40,054 nt of DNA from Promethearchaeota archaeon. GTDB lineage: Archaea; Asgardarchaeota; Lokiarchaeia; Sigyniarchaeales; SOKP01. Under the pieces are notes generated by a model. That model saw nothing but the letters and a program-made list of their open reading frames with translations, had not been told where the DNA came from and did not search any database. The translations under genes and the position numbers were made by a program. Positions 1 through 8,420 of this stretch are shown in pieces (the stretch's first letter is position 1; every line of letters begins with the position of its first letter). The DNA lies in assembly GCA_019058245.1 (NCBI GenBank), contig JAHPZJ010000005.1, forward strand, positions 1-40,054, given 5' to 3'.

Positions 1-364
1 CTAATTCTGAAGCCATATTAGATACTTGAATTGAAGTATCTGTTGATTTTTGAATAACAACCTCTAGACTTTCATATGCCTTTTGAATTGTATTTACAGT
101 ATAAAGTACAATGAATATTATTATAATTATTGCACCACTCATCACAATGAGCCCAATAGTCAAGGAATTATTCAGATAGTTTGATTGCACTAAGGAAAGG
201 CCTCCTATAGTAATAAGTGCTAGACTTATAAGAACAGAAGTTTTAAAATAAAGTCTATTTTTTTCTTTACCATATTTTTTATATGAAATTAATATAAGCA
301 ACAAAAAGATCATCGGAAGAAAAAATAAAAAGTAAAATATAGGATTTATAATTATATCTGCCAT
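1..364 (-). CDS. Membrane signal transducer, N-terminal part (methyl-accepting protein-like), cut by window edge
   Basis: Reading the minus strand from the ATG at 362-364 gives an open frame of 121 codons that runs off the window. The product starts MADIIINPIFYF and has three hydrophobic segments (about residues 5-27, 42-61 and 70-90). The visible part ends in a polar helix containing QKSTDTSIQVSNMASEL. That last stretch resembles the start of the signalling coiled coil of methyl-accepting chemotaxis proteins, where Ser/Thr/Ala-rich heptads follow the last membrane helix. This is a resemblance only, because the diagnostic hairpin tip lies outside the window. No extracellular sensor domain fits between the short loops, so a membrane-embedded sensor is likely. 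The open frame and membrane topology are certain; the MCP-like label is inference. Confidence 0.6.
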   Translation of the reverse strand, partial: MADIIINPIFYFLFFLPMIFLLLILISYKKYGKEKNRLYFKTSVLISLALITIGGLSLVQSNYLNNSLTIGLIVMSGAIIIIIFIVLYTVNTIQKAYESLEVVIQKSTDTSIQVSNMASEL

Positions 365-730
365 ATATAAGACCCTCTAAAAGTTTTTTAATTTAATTAT
401 TTCTGCTTTAATTATTATATTATTTTTCTTCGTGTTTTCTTGAATTTTTTTTATAATAACTTAATGGATAATGATTTATTTATAACTTCGGTATAAAATT
501 CACTTTTTTGTCATTTTAATACTTAAATACCATCTTATATAATTAAAAATCTTGCATGAAAATTAGGAAATTTAGTTTTATAAAAAATATAAGTAAGATC
601 TCAGAATTTATGTAAATGATACACATTCATGTTTTTTTAGAGTAGAAAACTTTTCTCTAATTATAAACTTAGTTTTTAAAACCTATTTTTTGAGTAAATT
701 TTTAAAATTTTTAAAATCGAGTTATTCCAA
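365..730. other. Intergenic region between divergent genes
   Basis: About 370 bases of very AT-rich DNA separate the minus-strand transducer from the plus-strand TFIIB-like gene. Stops are dense in all frames and the longest ATG frame is only about ten codons (from 463). No tRNA-like cloverleaf or repeat was recognised. It presumably holds both promoters. Confidence 0.6.
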
Positions 731-739
731 TATTTATAA
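731..739 (+). promoter_or_regulatory. TATA box of the TFIIB-like gene
   Basis: The sequence TATTTATAA lies about 30 bases before the TTG start at 767. That is the distance expected for an archaeal TATA box driving a leaderless or nearly leaderless transcript. No Shine-Dalgarno sequence precedes the TTG, which fits leaderless initiation. Confidence 0.45.
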
Positions 740-766
740 CTCGATATTATTTCTTTATATCCAGAT

Positions 767-1210
767 TTGGATGAATATTGTTCCCTCAAAGAACTTGTGT
801 TTAGATATATGGAAGAAAATCCATTAGATAGACCAATGGATGTATTGGAACATTTTGAGGATTCTAATATTGAAACTATTAGGACTTATGTTAAGAATTG
901 GAAAAATAATAATAAAGCGAAATTAATCAGGTATGCTAATATCTTAGCTTCTGAATATATTGAAGAGATGGATTTAGATCAAAATATTGAGATTCGATCT
1001 AATGAATTACTTACAATGTATATTTCTATGGTGGTTCCAGATTTAAACTTGGATTGGAATGGAATAATTGCAGGTGTTATATACCTAGTCTGTCGAATAT
1101 TAAATAGAACAATTTCTCAATTGGAAATATCCGAACTTGTTGGAGTGGATAATCATACTTTAAGTAAAAGATATCGGGAAATTGCTGAAATTTTAAATAT
1201 TGATTTATAA
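767..1210 (+). CDS. Small TFIIB-like cyclin-fold protein
   Basis: The 147-residue product starts at TTG 767; an in-frame TAA at 737 and no upstream ATG leave little choice, and the next in-frame ATG is codon 15. Residues about 80-147 resemble the second cyclin repeat of archaeal TFB/TFIIB: the segment around IIAGVIYLVCRI, then ISQLEISELVGVDNHTLSKR, matches the pattern in which a helix with YLACR precedes the recognition helix-turn-helix. Residues 1-60 look like a separate helical DNA-binding segment. The zinc ribbon, B-reader and first cyclin repeat of a full TFB (about 300 residues) are absent, so it should not recruit RNA polymerase in the normal way. It may be a promoter-binding regulator or competitor of TFB; that role is inference. 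Confidence 0.6.
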   Translation: MDEYCSLKELVFRYMEENPLDRPMDVLEHFEDSNIETIRTYVKNWKNNNKAKLIRYANILASEYIEEMDLDQNIEIRSNELLTMYISMVVPDLNLDWNGIIAGVIYLVCRILNRTISQLEISELVGVDNHTLSKRYREIAEILNIDL

Positions 1211-1327
1211 AATTTTATCTCTTTTTTCTTATTTCAATGTTCAAATTATATTATTATAATCAAAACAATTTTAGAAGAAGAAACATTAGATTCTTCAATA
1301 ATTACTAATCGCTAATATCAAATCATA

Positions 1328-4291
1328 ATGCTCTCCGATCAACTTGTTAATCAGCTTAAAGATTGTAGAACAGATAAAGAATTAAAAGTAGCTTTTAAAA
1401 AGATTGCCTCTAAGGATCCTGACAATTACTTTCCTACTAAAGAGTTAAAAAAACTAGGATATCTAAGGAAACATTGTGAGTCTTGCGGAACTTACTTTTG
1501 GACGGTTGATAAAGATCGAAAAGTATGTGGAGATCCATTGTGTGCTGGAGGTTTTCAGGTAGTTATAGATAATCCTTCAAAGGTGAAGCTATCATTTATT
1601 GGAGTATGGAAGAAGATTGTTGAGATTTTAGAGCCAAGAGGTTATGTACCTATTAAAAGATACCCTTGCGTAGCGCGATGGAACCCAACGTCTGAGTTTA
1701 CAATAGCATCTATATCCGCCTTCCAACCTTACGTTATTACTGGAGAAGTAGAACCGCCTGCTAAAAAGTTGTTGATTCCTCAATTTTGTTTGAGATTTAA
1801 CGACATTGAAAACGTAGGTGTGACATCTTCACACAACACGGGCTTTGTAATGATTGGACAACATACTTTTGTACCTCCTAATGAATGGAATCAAGGAGAA
1901 CTTTTTATGGATATACATGATTTTATTCATATTGGAATAGGTTTACCAAAAAAAGAAATTACTATACATGAAGACTCATGGGCAGGTGGGGGTTCATTTG
2001 GGTGTAGTCTTGAGTTCTTCAGTAGAGGAGTAGAGCTATTTAATCAAGTTTATACTATGTTTGAACAAACTCCTAAAGGACCTCGAGAGTTAAGACTTAA
2101 AGTTCTTGATATGGGTCTTGGCCAAGAACGTGTTGCATGGTTCTCTCAAGGTACTCCAAACATTTATGAAGCAACTTTTCCATTTGTTTTGTCAAAGTTA
2201 AGAGAAATCACTAAAATTGAGTTAGATTTGGATCTATATAGTCGTTTTTCACAATATTCTGCTTTTCTAAATGTGGATGAAGTAGAAAATATTGATGAAG
2301 CATGGAATCGCGTTGCTAATGAATTAAAGATTGGTGTGAAGGAATTAAAAAAAAAAATATTACCAATGACGGCATTTTACTCAATCGCTGAACATGCACG
2401 TAGCTTACTTTTTGCTATAAATGATGGAAAACTTCCCTCAAATGTTGGGGGAGGATACAATTTAAGAGTGATTTTTCGTCGTGCCATAAGTTTTATTGAC
2501 AAACATAATTGGGAAATTGATATGTCTGATGTCTGTTCATGGCATGCTGAAGAATTAAAGGGGATCTTCCCTGAGATTTCAGAACATTTAGATGAAATTC
2601 GCGAAATTTTAGATGTTGAGAGAGAGAAATTTTATATAACTAAGCAAAAAGCAGGAAAAATATTGGAAAAATTACTGAAAAAAGGAGGAATATCCACTGA
2701 AACTCTTATTGAATTATATGATTCTAATGGTATTAGTCCTGATATGGCAAAAACAGCAGCTAAAAAATATGGGATAAAAGTACGTATTCCAGACGACTTT
2801 TATAATTTAGTAGTTGAACGACATGAAAAAACTGAACAAATTCATGCAACGGTAAAAGAAATTGAATTAGATTTAGAAGGAATTCCTGAAACAAAATCTC
2901 TTTATTATTATGACTATAGAGAGACTTCAAATAACGCAAAAGTATTGAAAATTATTGATAATATGGTAGTTTTAGATAAAACAGTAGTATACCCTACCTC
3001 TGGAGGTCAACTTCATGATATAGGAACAATCAAAGGGCAAAAATTCTCTGACGCTTTTAAGCAAGGGAACCATACTATCCATGTTTTAGATGATAAACCT
3101 ATTTTTAAGGAGGGAGATAATGTAAAAGTCGAAGTTGATAAAGAATGGCGGAAACAACTATCCCAACATCATACTGCTACTCATATTGTAAATGCTGCTG
3201 CACGAAATGTTTTAGGAAGCCATGTGAATCAAGCTGGTGCGAAAAAAAAAATGGAAGAATCTCAATTAGATATCACTCATTATGAGCAAATTCGTACGGA
3301 TAAATTAATTGAAATTGAAAAAAAGGCAAATGAAATTGTAGAAAAAGGGATTAATCTGAAATTGAGTTTCATTCCAAGATCTAAGGCAGAAAGAAAATAT
3401 GGGATGGTGATATACCAAGGAGGAGCGGTTCCTGGTAAAAAATTGAGAATTGTAGAAATTCCAAATATAGATGTCGAGGCTTGTGGTGGAACACACTTGA
3501 ATAATACCTCTGAAACGGGAAAAATAAAGATTATAAAATCACAAAAGATTCAGGATGGAGTTGTTAGACTGATTTTTACAGCAGGAAAAGCAACTATTGA
3601 GTTAGAACAAAAATATCAAGGAATTATCAATAAGTTAGAATCTTTTTTAAAGGTGGATTCGAAATTAATTATAGGAAGAGTTAAGGAATTACTTAATAAA
3701 CGCAATAAATTAATTCATAAAACAGAAAAAGTTGTAGACGATGATTTAGAACTAAAATCTGAAAAGATAATTGAGGGTGAAATATTAACTGAACTATCTA
3801 AGATTCTCCAAGTTAATAAAGAAAATGTTCTTTCAAAAATTAGAAAATTGTATTCAGAATGGGAACAAAGCAAAGAAAATTTAAATTTAAGACAGAATCT
3901 TCTTAGTCATAAGAATATTAATGAATTAAAAAATAATGCGAGATTTTTACAAGGTGATCCCAAATATCAAATTGTGATTGAAGACTATGATTTACCAAAA
4001 AAAGATCTTCAAAAAGTCAGTACAAATATTTTTAAATCATCAAGTAATATGATGACAGCTTATATCTCTAAAAGAGAGAAGGGTATAGAAGTAGCTGTTA
4101 TGTTAGGTCCTGATCCTTTAGAAGAATCTGATTATAGTGCATATAATATGGTTATGGATTGTGTTAAATATTTTGATGAGAATGGAAAAGGTGGTGGAAA
4201 TGATAGTTATTCTACAGGGCTTATATTTGATAGTTCGGTTGAAAAATCAAAAGTTAAAAAATATCTGGAAGAAAAATATTATCCTGAGTAA
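1328..4291 (+). CDS. alaS: Alanyl-tRNA synthetase, archaeal type
   Basis: Charges tRNA-Ala with alanine in the cytoplasm and hydrolyses mischarged Ser/Gly-tRNA-Ala. The 987-residue length is close to other archaeal enzymes, which are longer than bacterial ones. An archaeal-type N-terminal Cys set (C50, C53, C67, C72) precedes the class II catalytic core. The core is recognisable around the motif containing GLGQERVAWF. The editing domain carries the zinc/catalytic motif HHTATHIVNAA near residue 614 and CGGTH near 718. The C-terminal DHHA1-like domain carries GKGGGNDSYSTG near 953. The start is ATG 1328; no Shine-Dalgarno sequence is evident. It is convergent with the ribbon-helix-helix gene downstream. 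Confidence 0.97.
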   Translation: MLSDQLVNQLKDCRTDKELKVAFKKIASKDPDNYFPTKELKKLGYLRKHCESCGTYFWTVDKDRKVCGDPLCAGGFQVVIDNPSKVKLSFIGVWKKIVEILEPRGYVPIKRYPCVARWNPTSEFTIASISAFQPYVITGEVEPPAKKLLIPQFCLRFNDIENVGVTSSHNTGFVMIGQHTFVPPNEWNQGELFMDIHDFIHIGIGLPKKEITIHEDSWAGGGSFGCSLEFFSRGVELFNQVYTMFEQTPKGPRELRLKVLDMGLGQERVAWFSQGTPNIYEATFPFVLSKLREITKIELDLDLYSRFSQYSAFLNVDEVENIDEAWNRVANELKIGVKELKKKILPMTAFYSIAEHARSLLFAINDGKLPSNVGGGYNLRVIFRRAISFIDKHNWEIDMSDVCSWHAEELKGIFPEISEHLDEIREILDVEREKFYITKQKAGKILEKLLKKGGISTETLIELYDSNGISPDMAKTAAKKYGIKVRIPDDFYNLVVERHEKTEQIHATVKEIELDLEGIPETKSLYYYDYRETSNNAKVLKIIDNMVVLDKTVVYPTSGGQLHDIGTIKGQKFSDAFKQGNHTIHVLDDKPIFKEGDNVKVEVDKEWRKQLSQHHTATHIVNAAARNVLGSHVNQAGAKKKMEESQLDITHYEQIRTDKLIEIEKKANEIVEKGINLKLSFIPRSKAERKYGMVIYQGGAVPGKKLRIVEIPNIDVEACGGTHLNNTSETGKIKIIKSQKIQDGVVRLIFTAGKATIELEQKYQGIINKLESFLKVDSKLIIGRVKELLNKRNKLIHKTEKVVDDDLELKSEKIIEGEILTELSKILQVNKENVLSKIRKLYSEWEQSKENLNLRQNLLSHKNINELKNNARFLQGDPKYQIVIEDYDLPKKDLQKVSTNIFKSSSNMMTAYISKREKGIEVAVMLGPDPLEESDYSAYNMVMDCVKYFDENGKGGGNDSYSTGLIFDSSVEKSKVKKYLEEKYYPE

Positions 4292-4370
4292 CTTTGGATA
4301 CATTTTTTAAAATTCAAAGAATTCTTAAGAATTATTTCTAATTATTTGTCAATCTATATAAAAAATAGAA

Positions 4371-4940
4371 TCATTCTTCTCTTATAATTAAATAGAGCGA
4401 TTCATTGCGAATAAACGCTTCAACAAAACAACTCCAATTATCTTTCAAAACTTTTTCAAAGTATTTTGCCCAAAACTCACTATAATCTTTTGTTAAATCA
4501 TGATTAAATCTCATTTGATATGTACCTTTATCGTTCTTCTCTAATTCTATATTGTAAAAATAATTGGCTGCTTGCCACATCCCCTTAAGTCCATTTAAAA
4601 ATTCTTCGAATGTCATGATTTCTTTCCTTTTTCCTAGATACCATTCAATTGATTCAACTGCAAGGTTTTTTGTAAAAACATCCTCGACTTTACCCTTAAT
4701 ATAGTTAAGATATGTTGTTTTTCCAACTAAAAGCATATTTAATTCATCTCTAGCTCTGCACCATATACTTCTTTGATCCATTAATTGTGGTTGTTTAAAT
4801 TTTTTTAATGATTTAATCGCTGCATCTACAACAGCAGATTTTGAACCGAACTCTTCTTCATATTGCTTTAAAATTTCATAAGATTCATGGGAAATGGTCG
4901 CGTGTACAGATTTTTTATAACTCCTTTTCTCATTGGACAT
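4371..4940 (-). CDS. Ribbon-helix-helix protein with an unknown C-terminal domain
   Basis: I place the start at ATG 4938-4940, giving MSNEKRSYKKSVHATIS and 189 residues. The frame stays open another 50 codons upstream, but that extension is AT-driven and would cover the promoter. Residues about 7-48 fit a CopG/Arc ribbon-helix-helix fold: a short strand (KSVHATIS), a helix (HESYEILKQYEEEF), then GSKSAVVDAAIKSL. The rest, rich in Trp and Tyr (IEWYLGKR, MWQAANYFYN, EFWAKYFEKVLKDNWSCF), is not a domain I can name. It may bind a ligand or partner. The gene is divergent from the Cys-rich gene at 5070 across a 129-bp gap that contains a TGACAT inverted repeat, a candidate autoregulatory site. Confidence 0.7.
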   Translation of the reverse strand: MSNEKRSYKKSVHATISHESYEILKQYEEEFGSKSAVVDAAIKSLKKFKQPQLMDQRSIWCRARDELNMLLVGKTTYLNYIKGKVEDVFTKNLAVESIEWYLGKRKEIMTFEEFLNGLKGMWQAANYFYNIELEKNDKGTYQMRFNHDLTKDYSEFWAKYFEKVLKDNWSCFVEAFIRNESLYLIIREE

Positions 4941-5017
4941 AATTTTGATGAAAAAATAGAATACTATATTTTTGTGACATTTATAATGCCATAATCCAAC
5001 ATAATATTTAAATATTA

Positions 5018-5045
5018 ATGTCATTTCATGAGGTATGTATGACAT
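5018..5045. promoter_or_regulatory. Inverted repeat ATGTCAT/ATGACAT in a divergent promoter
   Basis: ATGTCAT at 5018-5024 and ATGACAT at 5039-5045 are perfect inverted arms whose centres lie 21 bp apart, two helical turns. A further TGACAT lies at 4975-4980. The position between an RHH gene and a divergent gene suggests an operator for the RHH protein. This is inference from position and symmetry. Confidence 0.3.
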
Positions 5046-5069
5046 ATTTTTTTTACATTTATTAAGACA

Positions 5070-5255
5070 ATGAAAACTACAATAAGTCAAGATAAGAAAG
5101 GTTTTAATGGATCAGATAAAAAAAATATAGAATTCCCATCTTGCTATGGTAATTTTAATAATATGTCTACTATTTGTCAGAAGTGCACAGTAAAAGCCCA
5201 ATGTAAAAAAATACCACCTCCGAATGATTCGGAGTGGTGTTGTAATCCCCCTTAA
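5070..5255 (+). CDS. Small Cys-rich protein, likely metal-binding
   Basis: The frame encodes 61 residues. The core reads SCYGNFNNMSTICQKCTVKAQC, continuing to EWCC near the C terminus. The spacing C-Y-G then C-x2-C-x5-C resembles short zinc- or iron-binding modules of the form CxG...C..C.....C, which occur alone or attached to larger archaeal and phage proteins. I cannot assign a function. No Shine-Dalgarno sequence precedes ATG 5070. It lies 36 bp before the PLP enzyme gene on the same strand, so co-transcription is possible. The cysteine pattern supports real coding despite the small size. Confidence 0.55.
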   Translation: MKTTISQDKKGFNGSDKKNIEFPSCYGNFNNMSTICQKCTVKAQCKKIPPPNDSEWCCNPP

Positions 5256-5291
5256 CTATTTAATAATAAAAATACTATAGTGAAGTGATTT

Positions 5292-6467
5292 ATGGAACAA
5301 GAAGTCTATGAAAGTTATGTTGGTGGATATAAATGGAGATCAAGCGACAAAATATATTATAAATTAACTGGAAGAAAAATTAATTCCAAATATTTTCCAA
5401 CCATTTCAGTTTCTGTTAGTTATTTACCTGATCTAATACCCAATAAAAACCTATTTGGTTTGTTTTGGAGTACTCCAACTTTCAAAGATACTGATTGTCA
5501 ATACTTATTTCATGTTTATGATGAGTACGATATTGATTTTGTTATTTCAACATCTTCTGGAAATACAGTTGAAAGTATGGCCAACGTTATAAAAAGGTAT
5601 AATCAAGAATCAAAAAAAAAAATTAAAGCTATTCTGCTAGTTCCAGAAATTTCCTCATTTAAGGTTTCTAAAAATGCTATTGAAAATAACCCTTATGTGT
5701 ATTACATTGTTTTAAAAAATTCAACATTAGATAGTATAAGAGAATTTGCGAATAAACTTAAAGAAAAATTGTTAGAACGGTTTAATGTAATTTTAGCTGA
5801 CGCAAATTTAAAAACAGCTGCATACAGTCAAGTTGGTTTTGTTTTAGATCAAATGAATCTTTTAAATGATGATATATGTTTTGTTCAGACAGTATCTGGA
5901 GGGGTTTGCCCTGCTGGAGTGATTGAATACGCATCATTTTATAATATAAATCCTGAACTTTTAGTAGTTCAGCCTTTTAATAGTAAGACTACTCCAATAA
6001 TCGATGCCCTAAATGAACATTCACTTGGTCATAATCCTTTTGAAATTTTTAAGAAATGGAATTATAAAACTTCCAATATTGAAACCACATTAGGTAGTAC
6101 TAAACCGCTATACGCGATTGAAAAGTTTATTCAATGGAGAGAAAATGGAGGAAAAGTTCTCGCTGCCAAAATTTCACAAAAAGAACTTTGTAATCAAAAA
6201 AATATAGTTTTAAAATTACTGGTTGATGCAGGAATATATCCTACAATTGATTTAGCATTAAAATTTTTCGAACTGGAAAAGAGTGGAATAATAGCATTTA
6301 TTGGAGCGATCAAATCTGCTAAAGAAATAACGTCAAATAATATAATCGTAAATTTTACAGGAAGATATCCTGAAAAATCATCCATTTTACCGAGTTCTGC
6401 AACTCCTCACGTTTTATATGATCCAGATCAAGGAATTGAACAATTAATTAAAATGTTGAATATTTAA
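5292..6467 (+). CDS. PLP-dependent fold-type II enzyme, divergent threonine/cysteate synthase-like
   Basis: The 391-residue protein has the order of motifs of the threonine synthase/cysteate synthase family. TPTFKDTD near residues 61-68 aligns with the Schiff-base motif (SFKDR), making K65 the likely PLP lysine. STSSGNTVESMANV resembles the phosphate-binding SxGN loop. QTVSGGVCPAGV resembles the Gly-rich GSGxGPxG loop. The N terminus is shorter than in typical threonine synthases and the residues around the lysine are not standard, so the substrate is uncertain; a relative acting on an O-phospho amino acid is the safest guess. The start is ATG 5292, preceded by AGTGAT at a short distance. No threonine-pathway genes are adjacent. 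Confidence 0.65.
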   Translation: MEQEVYESYVGGYKWRSSDKIYYKLTGRKINSKYFPTISVSVSYLPDLIPNKNLFGLFWSTPTFKDTDCQYLFHVYDEYDIDFVISTSSGNTVESMANVIKRYNQESKKKIKAILLVPEISSFKVSKNAIENNPYVYYIVLKNSTLDSIREFANKLKEKLLERFNVILADANLKTAAYSQVGFVLDQMNLLNDDICFVQTVSGGVCPAGVIEYASFYNINPELLVVQPFNSKTTPIIDALNEHSLGHNPFEIFKKWNYKTSNIETTLGSTKPLYAIEKFIQWRENGGKVLAAKISQKELCNQKNIVLKLLVDAGIYPTIDLALKFFELEKSGIIAFIGAIKSAKEITSNNIIVNFTGRYPEKSSILPSSATPHVLYDPDQGIEQLIKMLNI

Positions 6468-6621
6468 ATTCGCAATTGTAAATTATCTCTTATTTTTATA
6501 CCTCTTATCTGTTTCTCTATCTATATAGACTATATAGACCTTATATAATATGAAGAAAAATCTTATAACTCAAATTAATTTAATTTTAATTAAAGTGGAA
6601 AAAAGGCTATATATATAAATA

Positions 6622-6792
6622 ATGTTTAATCAAATTTTATTGACTTTACTTGACCAAAAAAATGATTATTTAAACTTAAAAGAGAAAGTAGCTCATACAC
6701 CACTAGAAAAATTAATTAATAATATTCTTGAAAGAATAAATATAGACAATGATAAGATAATAACTCTAAATCAAATTGAATATATATTATAA
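6622..6792 (+). CDS. Small hypothetical protein (56 aa)
   Basis: ATG 6622 opens a 56-codon frame ending in TAA at 6790-6792. The product begins MFNQILLTLLDQKND and contains HTPLEKLINNILERINI; it looks helical and amphipathic. The stop lies 26 bp before the ATG of the next small zinc-ribbon gene, whose GAGG ribosome-binding site lies in the gap, so the two may form a mini-operon. A TATA-like string (TATATATAAAT, 6610-6620) sits immediately before the ATG, which is too close for a leaderless start here, so the transcript may begin inside this frame. Coding status is uncertain. Confidence 0.3.
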   Translation: MFNQILLTLLDQKNDYLNLKEKVAHTPLEKLINNILERINIDNDKIITLNQIEYIL

Positions 6793-6817
6793 AAATACAA
6801 ATTTTGAGGAAAAAAAT

Positions 6818-7000
6818 ATGAAAAGTGTATATAAAGAGTTTTGCTGTCCAGAATGCGGAGAAGTACGTTATATAAATATTAATGGGATATGTTTTGACTG
6901 CAAAAATAAAAAAAACCTTATCACATTAGCAAAAGAGCGTAAATTACAGCAAAATCTCGAAACAATAAATCATTATATTAGTATTAAAAATTACAACTAA
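6818..7000 (+). CDS. Small zinc-ribbon protein
   Basis: The 60-residue protein starts at ATG 6818, chosen because GAGG at 6806-6809 is well spaced before it; an upstream in-frame TTG at 6776 lacks such a site. Two Cys pairs, CPEC near residue 10 and CFDC near residue 26, form a zinc ribbon of about 20 residues. It is followed by a basic helix (NLITLAKERKLQQNLETI). Such stand-alone ribbons may bind nucleic acid or proteins; no specific family was recognised. Confidence 0.6.
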   Translation: MKSVYKEFCCPECGEVRYININGICFDCKNKKNLITLAKERKLQQNLETINHYISIKNYN

Positions 7001-7163
7001 GAACTTCTTGTTTTAAAATAATACAAATTTTTACAGACTATTCTTTTTTATTTAAAATATCATTCTCATCAAAAATATTTTATATGTTGTGCTAATTATT
7101 AAATTTATAAATTATAGAAAACCTATATTAGTAATTAATCTATCCATGAGGAAATGCTGAAAA

Positions 7164-7985
7164 ATGGTAGAAATTATTCAAATTAGTGATTTACATTATG
7201 ATAGTGAGTTCCGTGAAGATTGTTTTGAGAATATCATTAATTATGTTGCGGAAAACAAACCTGATATTGTAGTTTGCACTGGAGATGTTGTGCATAAAGG
7301 AAGAGTTGTTCAATTTAGAAAAGTTCTTGAATATTTGAATAGAATAAAGGATATTACAAGGTTTATGGCCGTTCCAGGAAATCATGACGCTAAAAATTCA
7401 GGACTCGTGTTTTTTGAGAAAATAATTGGACCAAGACGATCTAGAATAATTTTAAAAGAAAAAGACGCCATCATAGTAGGAATTTGTTCCGCTAGAGATG
7501 ATGTCGCATATGGTGAAATCGGTGACGAGCAACTCGATTGGATTGGAAGGTGTTTTGACCAGAATATAGAAGATAGAGTTATAGCACTACATCACCATTT
7601 AATTCCAATTCCAATGTCTGGACAAAAATTTACGACTGTCCGAGACGCGGGAGAGATTTTAGAGTTTACGAATTTATTTGAAATAGATTTAGTATTGATG
7701 GGTCATCGTCATGTTCCTCACGCTTATACAATTTCTTGGAAGAATTCATCAAGTACGACTTTTCTTTATAGTGGGACTTCAACTTCAAATAAGGTTCGAG
7801 CTGATGATTCTCCTAGTTTTAATCATATTTTTCTTAATAAAGGCGATTTAGAAGTTTACATAGTTAATTCAATTAATCTTAAAAAGACTCTATTATTGGA
7901 ACGTAAGGAGCATCATACAGAATTTATAAGACCTAGAAAAACAAGAATAGAGCATTTACTTGCATCAAAAGTATGGGATGAGTAA
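7164..7985 (+). CDS. Calcineurin-like metallophosphoesterase (CpdA/Icc-like)
   Basis: Cytoplasmic phosphodiesterase of 273 residues with all motifs of the class III cyclic-nucleotide phosphodiesterase-like family. These are D9-L-H11, GD at 40-41, GNHD at 72-75, a HHH motif near residue 143, and GHRH near residue 180; together they bind two metal ions. The order and spacing match CpdA/Icc and related YfcE-like enzymes. Whether the substrate is a cyclic nucleotide or another phosphodiester cannot be read from sequence. The start ATG 7164 follows GAGG at about 7148-7151 with a rather long spacer. The 3' end overlaps the Nudix gene by 8 bp, implying translational coupling and perhaps a joint nucleotide-salvage or house-cleaning role. 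Confidence 0.85.
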   Translation: MVEIIQISDLHYDSEFREDCFENIINYVAENKPDIVVCTGDVVHKGRVVQFRKVLEYLNRIKDITRFMAVPGNHDAKNSGLVFFEKIIGPRRSRIILKEKDAIIVGICSARDDVAYGEIGDEQLDWIGRCFDQNIEDRVIALHHHLIPIPMSGQKFTTVRDAGEILEFTNLFEIDLVLMGHRHVPHAYTISWKNSSSTTFLYSGTSTSNKVRADDSPSFNHIFLNKGDLEVYIVNSINLKKTLLLERKEHHTEFIRPRKTRIEHLLASKVWDE

Positions 7986-8415
7986 GATGCCTAAACCAGT
8001 AACTCCCTTATTAACTACTGATGCTGTTATTTTGATCAATAACAATAAAGATTTAGTTTTAATTCGGAGAAAAAATCCACCATTCCAAAGTGAATTAGCA
8101 TTACCAGGGGGTTTTGTAGATATTGGTGAAACCGTAGAACAAGCATGTATTCGGGAAGCAAAAGAAGAGACAAATATCAATATTAAAATCATTAGATTAA
8201 TAGGAATCTTTTCAGATCCCAAGCGAGATCCTAGAGGTCACACCGTTTCTATTGCATATTTATGTGAACCAAAAACAAAAAATGAAAAACCAAAAGCTAA
8301 AGATGATGCCGCTGCTTTAGAAATTATCTCTTTATCAAAAATCTCTTCTTTAAAACTAGCTTTCGATCATATGAAAATTATTGAAAGTTCAGGGATTTTA
8401 AATAATCTAAATTAA
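7978..8415 (+). CDS. Nudix hydrolase, ADP-ribose pyrophosphatase-like
   Basis: The product of about 145 residues starts at ATG 7978, overlapping the preceding gene, or at ATG 7987 just after its stop. PLLTTDAVILINNN, then IRRKNPPFQSELALPGGF, then SDPKRDPRGHTVSIAYL are typical of archaeal ADP-ribose pyrophosphatases. The Nudix box is GFVDIGETVEQACIREAKEETNI; it keeps the REAKEE metal ligands but has Asn where the consensus ends in Gly (EExGU). The expected reaction is hydrolysis of ADP-ribose to AMP and ribose 5-phosphate. Coupling to the phosphoesterase upstream suggests both act on nucleotide derivatives. Confidence 0.88.
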   Translation: MSKMPKPVTPLLTTDAVILINNNKDLVLIRRKNPPFQSELALPGGFVDIGETVEQACIREAKEETNINIKIIRLIGIFSDPKRDPRGHTVSIAYLCEPKTKNEKPKAKDDAAALEIISLSKISSLKLAFDHMKIIESSGILNNLN

Positions 8416-8420
8416 CACAA

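Noticed and set aside
365..766. Short ATG frames in the upstream intergenic region
   Set aside because: All end within about ten to twenty codons and show no ribosome-binding site or family resemblance.
3305..3496. Minus-strand open frame inside alaS
   Set aside because: It is antisense to the strongly conserved editing domain of alaS and its product has no protein-family features.
4941..5090. 50-residue N-terminal extension of the RHH protein
   Set aside because: It would cover the promoter and overlap the divergent gene start; the RHH domain begins right after the ATG at 4940.
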